A DNA stretch of 64,000 nt from Parundibacterium terreum (lineage in GTDB: Bacteria; Pseudomonadota; Gammaproteobacteria; Burkholderiales; Burkholderiaceae_D): positions 434,001-498,000 of the forward strand of contig NZ_BMED01000004.1 of the NCBI RefSeq assembly GCF_014636315.1, given 5' to 3'. The translations under genes and the position numbers were made by a program. Shown here one piece after another: positions 40,606 to 48,699 of this stretch (positions are counted from its first letter, which is position 1; the number at the start of each line of letters is the position of its first letter). The notes under the pieces are model-generated. The model was not told where the DNA came from, made no database searches, and saw only the letters and a program-made list of their open reading frames with translations.

Positions 40606-41658
40606 TCAGGCAGCGATGCTCATCGTCAGGCTGGCGACGTAACCATTGGCAGTGTCGCCGGAAAGACTGAGTAGTTGCGTGCTGTAGCCGTCGCTAAAGA
40701 CCTGGTCGGAGGCGTTGGTTGGCACCGAGGTGTTCTGGCCGTGCGTGTACAACGCGGTGTTGTACACGGCAGTATTGATCGTCTCGGAAAACGCAAACTG
40801 CGTGGTTGCGGTAGCCGTTACACTTAGATTGTCATTGATGTAGACCTGCGCGTGTATATGCGTCACGCGGCCTGCATACCAGCCCGGATAGACTGTAGTA
40901 AAGCTGACCTGGCCATTGGCGTCCGTGATCTGTATGCCGCGCAGATAGGTTTCTCCCTGGTGGTTGCCGTTTTGCTGGCTGCTGTAACCGGAGTATCCGC
41001 CGTCTTTATCGCAATGCCAGATGTAGACCGCTGCATTGGTAATCGGTGCGCAGAGCTGATTGACATTGGTCAGCGTCAGGTTTAGTGTCAGAGGCAGGCC
41101 GGTTTTGCTTTCGCGTATATCCTTGCGCATTATCGCGGAATTGCTTAGGATAGCCAGCAGAGGATAGGGGCCTTCAGTCTCCTGTGGAATGATCGCGCAA
41201 TTGGTGCCCGAGCCGGCGGCTGCGCGCGTTGCTGCGATGCTGACCGTATTGGTCGATGCTCCATCTTCCGCAGTGACGACGATGCTGATGCCGGTCGTAC
41301 CTACCGCCAGGCTGATGGCGCCCGAGGCAGTACCGCTTGCAAGTGCAATGCCGTTGACCTTGATCGTGGCACCGTTGCCTGCTGTAGGCGTGACGCTGAT
41401 GCTGCTGACGCTATTGGCGACGCTCACCGTATAGCTGTTGACGCTGCTGGAAAAAGCAGGGGACAGGCTGGCAGAAGAAACGCTCAGCGCGCTCAGTCTG
41501 GCATCTGTGCTGACAACCGTGGCCGAGGTGTTTGTCGTGCTGCCTGTACTGCTGCCACCGCCGCCGCAACTGATCAGGGTGGTAGTGCTCAATGCCCCAA
41601 GCAGCATCGCTTTGCGGCGTGCGGGCAGGCGTGGAGAGCCGGAGGAAGGGGATGTCAT
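40606..41658 (-). CDS. Exported intradiol-dioxygenase-like protein with a cadherin-like domain
   Basis: 350 residues. The N-terminus has two Arg (ARRKAMLLG, 13-21), a short hydrophobic stretch and a lipobox-like LISC (Cys31), followed by a Gly/Ser/Thr linker; a Tat-exported lipoprotein is likely. Residues about 53-148 form a cadherin-like beta-sandwich repeat. Residues about 155-345 form an intradiol dioxygenase fold (QETEGPYPL entry motif, VYIWHCDKDGGYSGY, then THIHAQVY carrying His ligands). Secreted members of this fold are poorly characterised and the substrate is unknown. Conservation of all four iron ligands looks possible from the Tyr/His pattern but is unproven. Confidence 0.82.
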   Translation of the reverse strand: MTSPSSGSPRLPARRKAMLLGALSTTTLISCGGGGSSTGSTTNTSATVVSTDARLSALSVSSASLSPAFSSSVNSYTVSVANSVSSISVTPTAGNGATIKVNGIALASGTASGAISLAVGTTGISIVVTAEDGASTNTVSIAATRAAAGSGTNCAIIPQETEGPYPLLAILSNSAIMRKDIRESKTGLPLTLNLTLTNVNQLCAPITNAAVYIWHCDKDGGYSGYSSQQNGNHQGETYLRGIQITDANGQVSFTTVYPGWYAGRVTHIHAQVYINDNLSVTATATTQFAFSETINTAVYNTALYTHGQNTSVPTNASDQVFSDGYSTQLLSLSGDTANGYVASLTMSIAA

Positions 41659-41751
41659 TGCGATACTCCTGATGGGATACTGGACAATACAGACGCCGGC
41701 GAAGCGGCGATCTGCAGGAGCCTCCGGGAGGATGCTCCTGCACTCATCCAG

Positions 41752-42468
41752 CTAAGCCTGGGTATTGATCAAATTGCCGGAACTGCTGCTGGCGCTCAGA
41801 TTTTGCGATAGCGCCTGCAGAAAATTATTCAGGGTTTTATCGCTGTTGCCGGATTCTCCCAATGCGCTGAGCAGGTTCTGGAAGCTTTGCTGCAGGTTCG
41901 ATACGTCGCTGGTGCTGGTGTCCGTGCTATCGGTGTTGCTGGAGCTGGCAGTGGAAGTGCTGGAGGAGCTGGAGGACAGCTCGCTGATCAGGCTCTGCAG
42001 GTCCGATTGCAATTGTGCAGGGCCACCGCTGCCGCCCGGCGGCGGTGGGGGCGGGCGATTGCCGGATGTTGCCGATACGCCGGACGCAGAAGAGCTGCTG
42101 TCGGAACTATCCGAGATATTGGTGTCGCTTTGGGCGTGCAGGTTTTCCAGCAGGCTTTGCAGGAAGGATGTTAGCGCCTGGCTGACATCCGTCGTGCTGG
42201 AGCTGCTGTCGGTAGACGTGTCGGAGCTTGAGCTCGCATCGCTGGATGTGCTGGAATCGGTGCTGGTACTGGAGCTGCTACTGGAGCTGGAACCGGTTAC
42301 GCCCAGCTGCGACAGCGCCTGGGGGATCGCATCGACCAGGCCACCGCCCTTGGGCGGTTCAGGCGGTGAGCTGCCGTCCACGCTGCGGGCGGAGCTGCTT
42401 TGCCGGGTGCTGCCGACCTGCGTTAGTTGTGCGATTGAAAAGCTATTGGATATGCCGCTGATAGTCAT
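41752..42468 (-). CDS. Ser/Thr/Asp-rich low-complexity protein
   Basis: 238 residues, with AAAGGAGAG immediately upstream of the ATG, so translation is credible. Long Ser/Ser-Thr-Asp tracts occupy about 60-125 and 160-200, separated by a Pro/Gly tract (about 137-148). Short amphipathic segments (VDAIPQALSQLG, VSQALTSFLQSLLENLHAQ, LQSDLQSLISEL, LQQSFQNLLSALG) recur roughly every 40 residues like degenerate repeats. No signal peptide. I do not recognise the family; the repeat helices followed by S/T/D spacers suggest a filamentous or secreted, possibly flagellum-linked, role, but this is only a guess. Confidence 0.7.
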   Translation of the reverse strand: MTISGISNSFSIAQLTQVGSTRQSSSARSVDGSSPPEPPKGGGLVDAIPQALSQLGVTGSSSSSSSSTSTDSSTSSDASSSSDTSTDSSSSTTDVSQALTSFLQSLLENLHAQSDTNISDSSDSSSSASGVSATSGNRPPPPPPGGSGGPAQLQSDLQSLISELSSSSSSTSTASSSNTDSTDTSTSDVSNLQQSFQNLLSALGESGNSDKTLNNFLQALSQNLSASSSSGNLINTQA

Positions 42469-42503
42469 GTTGCTCTCCTTTGAGATGGAAACTGAGCTGA
42501 TTT

Positions 42504-42533
42504 TTTATACCGGCTGTTGATGAATTCTTTGAA
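42504..42533 (-). promoter_or_regulatory. Candidate promoter of the Ser-rich protein gene
   Basis: On the minus strand TTCAAA (42528-42533) and TATAAA (42504-42509) are 18 bp apart, 36 bp before the ATG at 42468. Confidence 0.4.
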
Positions 42534-42586
42534 GTCCGCCGGCGGGCAATAAGGCAAACTTTCTGCTGACGCTGATAAATCGGTAA

Positions 42587-42614
42587 TGCCCATCGGGTAG
42601 TACCCGTCAGGGCA
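42587..42614. promoter_or_regulatory. Palindrome upstream of the Ser-rich gene, operator-like
   Basis: Nested symmetry TGCCC-N2-CGGGTA-G-TACCCG-N3-GGGCA. It sits about 55-80 bp upstream of the candidate promoter, where an activator could bind. The factor is unknown. The remainder of the 266-bp gap to the Spy-like gene holds nothing else I can name. Confidence 0.35.
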
Positions 42615-42734
42615 GCGACTGCGCAAGGCGGCACAGCGCCCGACGGCTATCCGGCAGTGCTTGTGGCGGCGCCGGATGCTTGTCTCTAAGCTTGTTGATG
42701 TTTTGTATGTCTTGCTGGTATTCAGGCCCGGCTT

Positions 42735-43334
42735 TTAATTCGTATGTGCAGGGCCAGGAGGCGGCAGGCCGGGGCCGTGATGGTTGTCACGCCCGTCGCC
42801 ACGGTCATGACCCTCGCGACCTTCGTGTCCTTCATGCCCCTCGTGCGCTTGGAAGCGCGCTTTCATTTCTTCCACCTGTTTGCGCTGTTCTGCCGTCAGC
42901 AATGCATAGATCTGCTGCTCGCCGCGCAGGCGCAACAAGCTGCTGTCTCCCATCGCGCGTGCCGACGCTTCGGTCAAGGCCTTGGCCTTGCTGTCGTCGT
43001 ACTGCGCGGAAAAACGCATTGCCCGCAAGGCCTCTTGCGCTTTGCGCAGTGCTTTCATTTGCTCACGCAATTGCGGCGCTTGCGCATGCATGATGGCGAA
43101 GATCTTGTCTTCTTGTTCTTCTGTTAATTTGATGCCATGTAAAAAAACGGGACCGGGCTGATGATCGAACGGCGCCTCAAAGCCGTGCGGCACGTCACCC
43201 GGGACCGCAAAGCCTGGCCCCTCCATCCTTGGGCCATGCCCCGGCATCCCTTGGGCCTGGGCAGACATCTGTGCCGCAAACACGAGACCGGCGGCGAGCA
43301 ATACATGTTTGATCCTGTTTTTATCTGACTTCAT
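42735..43334 (-). CDS. Spy/CpxP-family periplasmic protein with a His-rich tail
   Basis: 199 residues: signal peptide (about 1-27, ending SAQAQ), a short Gly/Pro/His region, then a helical domain with two LTxxQ-type motifs (KLTEEQEDKIF and LLTAEQRKQVEEM), the mark of the Spy/CpxP/CnrX group. The last 35 residues are built of GHEG/HD/HH repeats ending in a Pro-rich end, which could bind metal. It diverges from cpxR with CpxR boxes in between, so it is probably a Cpx target and feedback regulator, as CpxP is in enterics. Confidence 0.85.
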   Translation of the reverse strand: MKSDKNRIKHVLLAAGLVFAAQMSAQAQGMPGHGPRMEGPGFAVPGDVPHGFEAPFDHQPGPVFLHGIKLTEEQEDKIFAIMHAQAPQLREQMKALRKAQEALRAMRFSAQYDDSKAKALTEASARAMGDSSLLRLRGEQQIYALLTAEQRKQVEEMKARFQAHEGHEGHEGREGHDRGDGRDNHHGPGLPPPGPAHTN

Positions 43335-43413
43335 CTGTGGGTTCCGATTGTCGTTTTTCTTTTTTCTACAGTGCAGCTATGCAACTGATGTGACGATTGT
43401 CTTTGGGTTTGCT

Positions 43414-43428
43414 GTAAAGTTCAGTTAA
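43414..43428. promoter_or_regulatory. CpxR box 1 (near-consensus)
   Basis: GTAAA-N5-GTTAA, one base from the GTAAA-N5-GTAAA consensus. It starts exactly 21 bp (two helical turns) before box 2. Confidence 0.6.
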
Positions 43429-43434
43429 TCACTT

Positions 43435-43449
43435 GTAAAACTGCGTAAA
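43435..43449. promoter_or_regulatory. CpxR box 2 (perfect)
   Basis: GTAAA-ACTGC-GTAAA, a perfect match to the E. coli CpxR consensus. It lies about 100 bp upstream of the Spy-like gene. Confidence 0.75.
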
Positions 43450-43516
43450 GTCGCCGTAATGGGCGTTTGCCCAAATTTATTTGTGTTTGGCATAATATTT
43501 ACATAAGCTCAATCAT

Positions 43517-43531
43517 GTAAAACTGGGTAAA
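43517..43531. promoter_or_regulatory. CpxR box 3 (perfect)
   Basis: GTAAA-ACTGG-GTAAA, again a perfect consensus match, 112 bp before the cpxR start, suited to autoregulation. A CATAAT -10-like hexamer (43491-43496) lies just upstream. Confidence 0.75.
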
Positions 43532-43642
43532 TCAGGGCTGGAAAGCCTGTGCTCACAGCCGGTTTATCGCTATGATCGGCAAAATTCATAGGCACAATAT
43601 TGCTGTAATGAATTTTCTGACAAGAAGATGAGATGAAGAAAT

Positions 43643-44332
43643 ATGACTAAGGTGCTGCTGGTAGATGATGACGTCGAGCTGGTCGACATGCTCAGGCAAT
43701 ATATGGAGCGCGAAGGCTTCGAGGTCACGGTCGCCCATAATGGCGAGGCCGGCGTTACCGAGGCATTGACCGGAGTCCATACCATCGCGGTGCTGGATGT
43801 GATGATGCCGCGCATGAACGGCGTGGAGGCGCTGCGCCGCATCCGCGGCAAGAGCCGCATGCCGGTGCTGATGCTGACCGCCAAGGGCGACGACATAGAC
43901 CGCATCATCGGCCTGGAACTGGGCGCGGACGACTATGTACCCAAACCCTGCACGCCGCGTGAACTGGTGGCCAGGATACGTGCCATCCTGCGCCGCACCC
44001 AGGTGCCGGACCAGGAGAAAATCTCGGATGCCGTGCTGACTATCGGTGCATTGAGCGTATGGTCGGAGCAAAGGCGCGCAGAATGGGACGGCAAGCCGCT
44101 GGAACTGACCAGCACGGAATTCAGCCTGCTGGACATACTGGCGCGCAACGCCGGCCACAAGGTCAGCAAGAATGAATTGTCGGAACAGGGCCTGGGCCGG
44201 CCGCTGGCCAGGTTCGACCGCAATATCGACGTGCATCTGAGCAGCATACGGCAGAAATTGAATAACTTGTCCGGCGACCGGGTCATCATCCAGACCGTGT
44301 ACCGCCAGGGCTATATGCTCATCAAAGAATAG
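43643..44332 (+). CDS. cpxR: Response regulator CpxR (OmpR family)
   Basis: 229 residues. Receiver domain with acidic pair DDD (8-10), phospho-acceptor Asp52 (VLDVMMP) and Lys101 (DDYVPKP); winged-helix DNA-binding domain at about 130-226. The segment LGLELGADDY-PKP...RELVARIRAILRR closely follows E. coli CpxR. Consensus CpxR boxes upstream and a Spy/CpxP-like neighbour support the name. cpxA follows after 136 bp. Confidence 0.9.
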   Translation: MTKVLLVDDDVELVDMLRQYMEREGFEVTVAHNGEAGVTEALTGVHTIAVLDVMMPRMNGVEALRRIRGKSRMPVLMLTAKGDDIDRIIGLELGADDYVPKPCTPRELVARIRAILRRTQVPDQEKISDAVLTIGALSVWSEQRRAEWDGKPLELTSTEFSLLDILARNAGHKVSKNELSEQGLGRPLARFDRNIDVHLSSIRQKLNNLSGDRVIIQTVYRQGYMLIKE

Positions 44333-44468
44333 CCATAGTGTACTGTTGTCACCCATCCTTCATTGCCGCTATGCCGGCCAGCAGTGTGCCCGCGCAGGCG
44401 CTGAGCATTGTTCCGCACTGGGATAGTTCTGCATTGCCCTCGCAGCGCATTTTCGGGGTGAATGACTG

Positions 44469-45935
44469 ATGGGCCGCCTGTTCTGGAAATTCTTCTTCTT
44501 CATCCTGCTGGCCCAATTGACGGCTATCGTCGGTATCAGCGGCACGCTGTGGATCAAGCACAATACCGAGGACAGGCTGACCCGCAGTACCAATCGTCAG
44601 GCCCATATTGCGCTGGTGGTGGAGTCTGCCGAGATCGCCTTGCAGCAAGGCGGGCCGCAAGCGCTGCGCAGGCTGGGGGGGAGTTTACGCCGCTACCAGG
44701 TCTACGTGATCGACGAGAATAATCACGATGTAATGGGACGCCTGGTCAGCCTCGCCAGTATAGAAAAGTTCAAGGCCAGCATAGAAAAAGGACCTCCTTC
44801 CGTACTGGCGCGCAAAGTGACAGGGCCCGACAAGCAGACTTACCTGGTATTTTTCTCCGCACTGGAAGACGCCTGGGATCGGGAATCTTCGGACCGCCAT
44901 CCGGAGCCGCTGCCTGGCGAAAGGCCGCCGCCGTTTGAACACGGTGAGCACGGTGAGCGTGGACCTGTAGGCCCTGATCGCGGCCAGCCGCCCTTTGGGG
45001 GTGATCCTGGTGGCATGCACGCGCCAGGGTCTTATTATCCTCTGATCCCGCTAGTGTCTTCAGTGATAGCAAGCCTGCTGTTTGCCGCCTTGCTCGCCTG
45101 GTATATGTCCAAACCTATACGCAATCTGCGCAGCGCATTCATAGAACTTGCCAGCGGCAAGCTGGATACGCGCGTGGGAGCGACCATGGGACGCAGGCGC
45201 GATGAACTGGCCGACCTGGGGCGCGAATTCGATCTGATGGCGGACAAGCTGCACGTATTGGTGGAAAGCCAGCGTCAATTGATGCATGACGTTTCCCATG
45301 AACTGCGTTCACCTCTGGCGAGGTTGCAGGCTGCAATAGGACTGGCGCGTCAGCAACCGGAAAAAATGGAAGGTACATTGGAGCGGCTGGAGAACGAGAG
45401 CATACGCATGGACAAGCTGGTCGGCGAGCTGCTGACCTTGTCACGCATAGAGGCTGGGGTCACCGGTGCGAATGAAGAAATCAGCATGGCCGACCTGATG
45501 GCCGAGGTGGTGGAAAATGCCAGCTTTGAAGCCGAGGCCAATCATCGCAGGCTGGAGTTTACCGGCGATACTGAGGTTATCGTATTCGGCAAATTTGAAT
45601 TGCTGTACCGGGCTGTGGAAAACGTGGTGCGCAATGCGATCAAGCATACGGCAGAAGGCAGTGCCGTGACGATTAACACTAAGCCGGACCGGGATAATGC
45701 GACCTTCAGCATTACGGTGCTCGATCAGGGCAGCGGTGTGCCGGATCAGGAACTGGCGGCTATTTTTGAACCCTTCTTCCGCGGCAGCCAGATCACCAGC
45801 ACACAGCATGGTTACGGCCTGGGGCTGACTATCGCCAAGCGGGTGCTGCTGGCGCATGGCGGGGTAATACGTGCCTCTAACCGCGCCTCCGGCGGCTTGT
45901 GCGTTGAAATAGTCTTGCCCTGCAAATTTCCCTAA
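44469..45935 (+). CDS. cpxA: Envelope-stress sensor histidine kinase CpxA-like
   Basis: 488 residues: membrane helix 1 (about 6-28), periplasmic domain (about 30-195), helix 2 (about 196-215), HAMP (about 216-268), HisKA with His277 (VSHELRSPLARLQ) and HATPase with N-box (NVVRNAIKH), G1 (DQGSGVP) and G2 (GYGLGL). The periplasmic domain is about 30 residues longer than usual because of a His/Gly/Pro-rich acidic tract (about 145-185), echoing the tail of the Spy-like protein. The ATG lies in a TGATG with the end of a 32-codon frame (44371-44469) that has no ribosome-binding site. Confidence 0.88.
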   Translation: MGRLFWKFFFFILLAQLTAIVGISGTLWIKHNTEDRLTRSTNRQAHIALVVESAEIALQQGGPQALRRLGGSLRRYQVYVIDENNHDVMGRLVSLASIEKFKASIEKGPPSVLARKVTGPDKQTYLVFFSALEDAWDRESSDRHPEPLPGERPPPFEHGEHGERGPVGPDRGQPPFGGDPGGMHAPGSYYPLIPLVSSVIASLLFAALLAWYMSKPIRNLRSAFIELASGKLDTRVGATMGRRRDELADLGREFDLMADKLHVLVESQRQLMHDVSHELRSPLARLQAAIGLARQQPEKMEGTLERLENESIRMDKLVGELLTLSRIEAGVTGANEEISMADLMAEVVENASFEAEANHRRLEFTGDTEVIVFGKFELLYRAVENVVRNAIKHTAEGSAVTINTKPDRDNATFSITVLDQGSGVPDQELAAIFEPFFRGSQITSTQHGYGLGLTIAKRVLLAHGGVIRASNRASGGLCVEIVLPCKFP

Positions 45936-45955
45936 GCTGCAATAGAAAATATGGC

Positions 45956-46786
45956 TTAGCCGGTAGCCAGGATGCCGCCCGTGACCCGTTCTATGCCGGA
46001 CAGGTCGCGCCAGGTTTGTACCTGCGTGAAGCCGTGCTCGCTCAACAGGCTGCGTACAGCCTCCGCCTGGTCATATCCGTGTTCCAGCAGCAGCCAGCCG
46101 CCTTGTTTCAGATGCAGGGCGGCTCCGCCTATGATGATGCGGTAGTTGCTCAGGCCGTCGGCGTGGTCGGTCAGTGCGATCACCGGTTCAAAGCGCAGGT
46201 CGCCTTCACCCAGGTGGTGATCGTCCTTGACGATATACGGTGGGTTGCTGACGATGGTATCGAATAGTTCGGCTTGCAAGGCTTCATACCAGCTGCTTTG
46301 CAGCAGGCGCATGCGGCCCGGATCTAAAATCCTTTGCGCATTATCTTCAGCGATTTTCAGTGCCGCCGGGCTGACATCCAGTGCAGTCACCTGCAGGTCG
46401 GGCCGGCTGTGGGCGATAGCGATGGCGATGGCGCCCGAGCCCGTGCCCATGTCCAGCAGGCTGCCTTGCGGCGGCGCATGCTGCAAGGCCAGTTCCACCA
46501 GTAATTCGGTGTCGGCGCGCGGGATCAGCACGTCCGGGCTGACCCGGAACGGCAGTCCGAAGAATTCCCGTTCGCCGACCAGATAGGCGATAGGTTCGCC
46601 ATCGTAGCGGCGCTGTATCAAATCCTGCATCGTCTGCAGTTGTTCTGCATCCAGCAACTGCTCGCAGCGGGTGATCAACTGTATGCGGGTCAGGCCCAGT
46701 GCGTGCATCAGCAGGATGCGGGTCTCCAGCTTGCCCAGCGGAGAACTGGATTCACAGGCTGCGATGCTGACGCCGCTGGTCTCCAT
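45956..46786 (-). CDS. prmC: Release-factor glutamine methyltransferase PrmC (HemK)
   Basis: 276 residues. The AdoMet motif LDMGTGSGAIAIA and the catalytic NPPYI define PrmC, which methylates the Gln of the GGQ motif in release factors. Its substrate gene prfA is about 0.7 kb upstream on the same strand. A dsbB gene ends 5 bp before its start, so the two are co-transcribed. Confidence 0.95.
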   Translation of the reverse strand: METSGVSIAACESSSPLGKLETRILLMHALGLTRIQLITRCEQLLDAEQLQTMQDLIQRRYDGEPIAYLVGEREFFGLPFRVSPDVLIPRADTELLVELALQHAPPQGSLLDMGTGSGAIAIAIAHSRPDLQVTALDVSPAALKIAEDNAQRILDPGRMRLLQSSWYEALQAELFDTIVSNPPYIVKDDHHLGEGDLRFEPVIALTDHADGLSNYRIIIGGAALHLKQGGWLLLEHGYDQAEAVRSLLSEHGFTQVQTWRDLSGIERVTGGILATG

Positions 46787-46791
46787 GGCGA

Positions 46792-47301
46792 TCAGCGCGA
46801 ACGGCCAAAGACATTGCGTTCGTTGGGCCTTTTATTGATCATGGCAATAACGACAAAGCTCAGCGCAAAAATGGCAAACCATACCAGCGACCATTGCGGG
46901 ATGGACAAGCCGAGGATAGGTTCATATTCTGTGCTGCACATGCCGTCGGCCTTGAACAGCACGGGCACCAGTTCTGCGGTAAATATCTTGTTCAGCGCGA
47001 CTTCCCAAGGATCGATACCGCAGGACAGCGCCGGATGGGCCTTGACCCACAGGTGGCGGAGGGCGATGCCGGCACCGATCAGCGCAATCACTGCGCCTAT
47101 CCAGGAACCGACCTTGCGTGCAGCCACCGGCAGTATCAGCAAGATGATGCAGATCACGGCGATAGCGACGAACACATAGCGTTGCGCCACGCACAGCGGG
47201 CATGGCAGCATGCCTTCTCCCAGTTGCAGGTACAGCGCTATGCCCAGCAGGGCGACACAGGTGGCGGCTATCGTGATGAGCAGGGTCTTGGATATATTCA
47301 T
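46792..47301 (-). CDS. dsbB: Disulfide bond formation protein DsbB
   Basis: 169 residues, four membrane helices. Redox Cys pair 1 is in PCPLC (Cys34, Cys37), pair 2 is Cys94 and Cys122 in the second periplasmic loop. It reoxidises DsbA and passes electrons to quinone. The ATG at 47301 begins the first helix; a longer frame to 47349 adds 16 polar residues. It sits between prfA and prmC, which are usually adjacent. Confidence 0.93.
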   Translation of the reverse strand: MNISKTLLITIAATCVALLGIALYLQLGEGMLPCPLCVAQRYVFVAIAVICIILLILPVAARKVGSWIGAVIALIGAGIALRHLWVKAHPALSCGIDPWEVALNKIFTAELVPVLFKADGMCSTEYEPILGLSIPQWSLVWFAIFALSFVVIAMINKRPNERNVFGRSR

Positions 47302-47345
47302 AGTGGTGCGATCGATTCGGCTTTGATTGGCTGTTCTATTGGGAG

Positions 47346-47379
47346 GCAACTAATACGGAGTGTACTTCGTATAAGTTGC
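47346..47379. promoter_or_regulatory. 34-bp imperfect palindrome upstream of dsbB
   Basis: Fifteen of 17 positions pair about the centre at 47362/47363 (arms GCAACT.ATACG and CGTAT.AGTTGC). It lies about 45 bp upstream of the dsbB start, in the 212-bp gap after prfA. It may be an operator or an RNA hairpin; no T run follows. Confidence 0.4.
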
Positions 47380-47513
47380 TGCGCGTGCAAATGGCAATTA
47401 TGAGCACTCGGCCGCCGTTTGGTTCCGAATGGTTACAATTTTGCCGGGTTCTTACATATTGCCACAATATGTCCCAGGGGATACTTTGCCGCTTAGGACG
47501 GGGCGATGCAGGC

Positions 47514-48593
47514 TTATTCGTCGCCCAACTGCGCCAGCAATTCGGCCTGGTGTTCGGCGATTAGGGCATTGGTCAGTTCAGTCAGCTCACCGTCCATGAT
47601 GAAATCCAGCTTGTACAAGGTCAGGTTGATACGGTGGTCGGTCATGCGCCCTTGCGGGTAGTTATAGGTGCGTATGCGTTCGCTGCGGTCGCCGGAGCCG
47701 ATCAGGCTCTTGCGGGTGGCCGCTTCCTTGGCCTGCTTCTCGCGTAACTGGCCATCCATGATACGGGTTGCCAGCACACGCATTGCCTGCGCCTTGTTTT
47801 GATGCTGGCTGCGGCCATCCTGGCATTCAACCACGATACCGGTAGGGATATGCGTCAGGCGCACGGCAGAATCGGTCTTGTTGATGTGCTGGCCGCCGGC
47901 GCCGGAGGCGCGGAAGGTATCGATACGCAGATCGGCATTATTGATGACCACGTCGGCCAGTTCATCCGCTTCCGGCATCACGGCGACGGTGCAGGCCGAG
48001 GTATGGATACGGCCCTGGGTCTCGGTCGCAGGCACCCTTTGCACGCGGTGGCCGCCGGATTCGAACTTCAGCTTGGAATAGGCGCCCAGGCCGGCGATAC
48101 GCACGATCACCTCTTTATAACCGCCCAGTTCTGACGCAGATTCCGACATCATTTCTATCTGCCAGCGGTTGCGTTCGGCAAAGCGCGTATACATGCGCAG
48201 CAGGTCGCCGGCAAACAGTGCCGCTTCGTCACCGCCGGTACCGGCGCGCACTTCCAGCAGGATATTGCGTTCGTCATTCGGGTCCTTGGGCAACAGCATT
48301 TTTTGCAGGTCACTTTCCAGCGTTTCCATCGTGGCCTTGGCGGCGGCGATTTCTTCCTGCGCAAATTCCTTCATGTCGGGATCGGCCATCATTTCTTGCG
48401 CGGCAGCGATGTCGGTCTGCGCCTGCTGATAATTCTTATAGAGTTCTACCAGCGGTTCCAGCTCTGCGTGTTCGCGGTTTAGCTTGCGGTAGTTGTCCAT
48501 GTCATTGGTGCTGCCTTCCTGGTTCAGCAACTGGTTGACTTCAACCAGGCGTTCCGCCAGTTGGTCGAGCTTGGAGAGCATCGATGGTTTCAT
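47514..48593 (-). CDS. prfA: Peptide chain release factor 1
   Basis: 359 residues. The GGQ loop ([11 protein letters not shown]) and the tripeptide anticodon region near [10 protein letters not shown] define RF1, which recognises UAA and UAG. It lies 106 bp after hemA on the same strand, the standard hemA-prfA arrangement. Confidence 0.96.
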   Translation of the reverse strand: MKPSMLSKLDQLAERLVEVNQLLNQEGSTNDMDNYRKLNREHAELEPLVELYKNYQQAQTDIAAAQEMMADPDMKEFAQEEIAAAKATMETLESDLQKMLLPKDPNDERNILLEVRAGTGGDEAALFAGDLLRMYTRFAERNRWQIEMMSESASELGGYKEVIVRIAGLGAYSKLKFESGGHRVQRVPATETQGRIHTSACTVAVMPEADELADVVINNADLRIDTFRASGAGGQHINKTDSAVRLTHIPTGIVVECQDGRSQHQNKAQAMRVLATRIMDGQLREKQAKEAATRKSLIGSGDRSERIRTYNYPQGRMTDHRINLTLYKLDFIMDGELTELTNALIAEHQAELLAQLGDE

Positions 48594-48699
48594 GGTAAGA
48601 CCTATTTAGTATTTATTGGGGGCAGAGCGCAGCAAGGCGTCTGAATTTTTCTGTGGGGAGATGCAGGCCGGGACGGCGCTGCATAAAGTGCAGTGCCCG

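Noticed and set aside
44371..44469. 32-codon frame ending in TGATG at the cpxA start
   Set aside because: Tempting as a coupled leader peptide, but there is no ribosome-binding site and no conserved feature.
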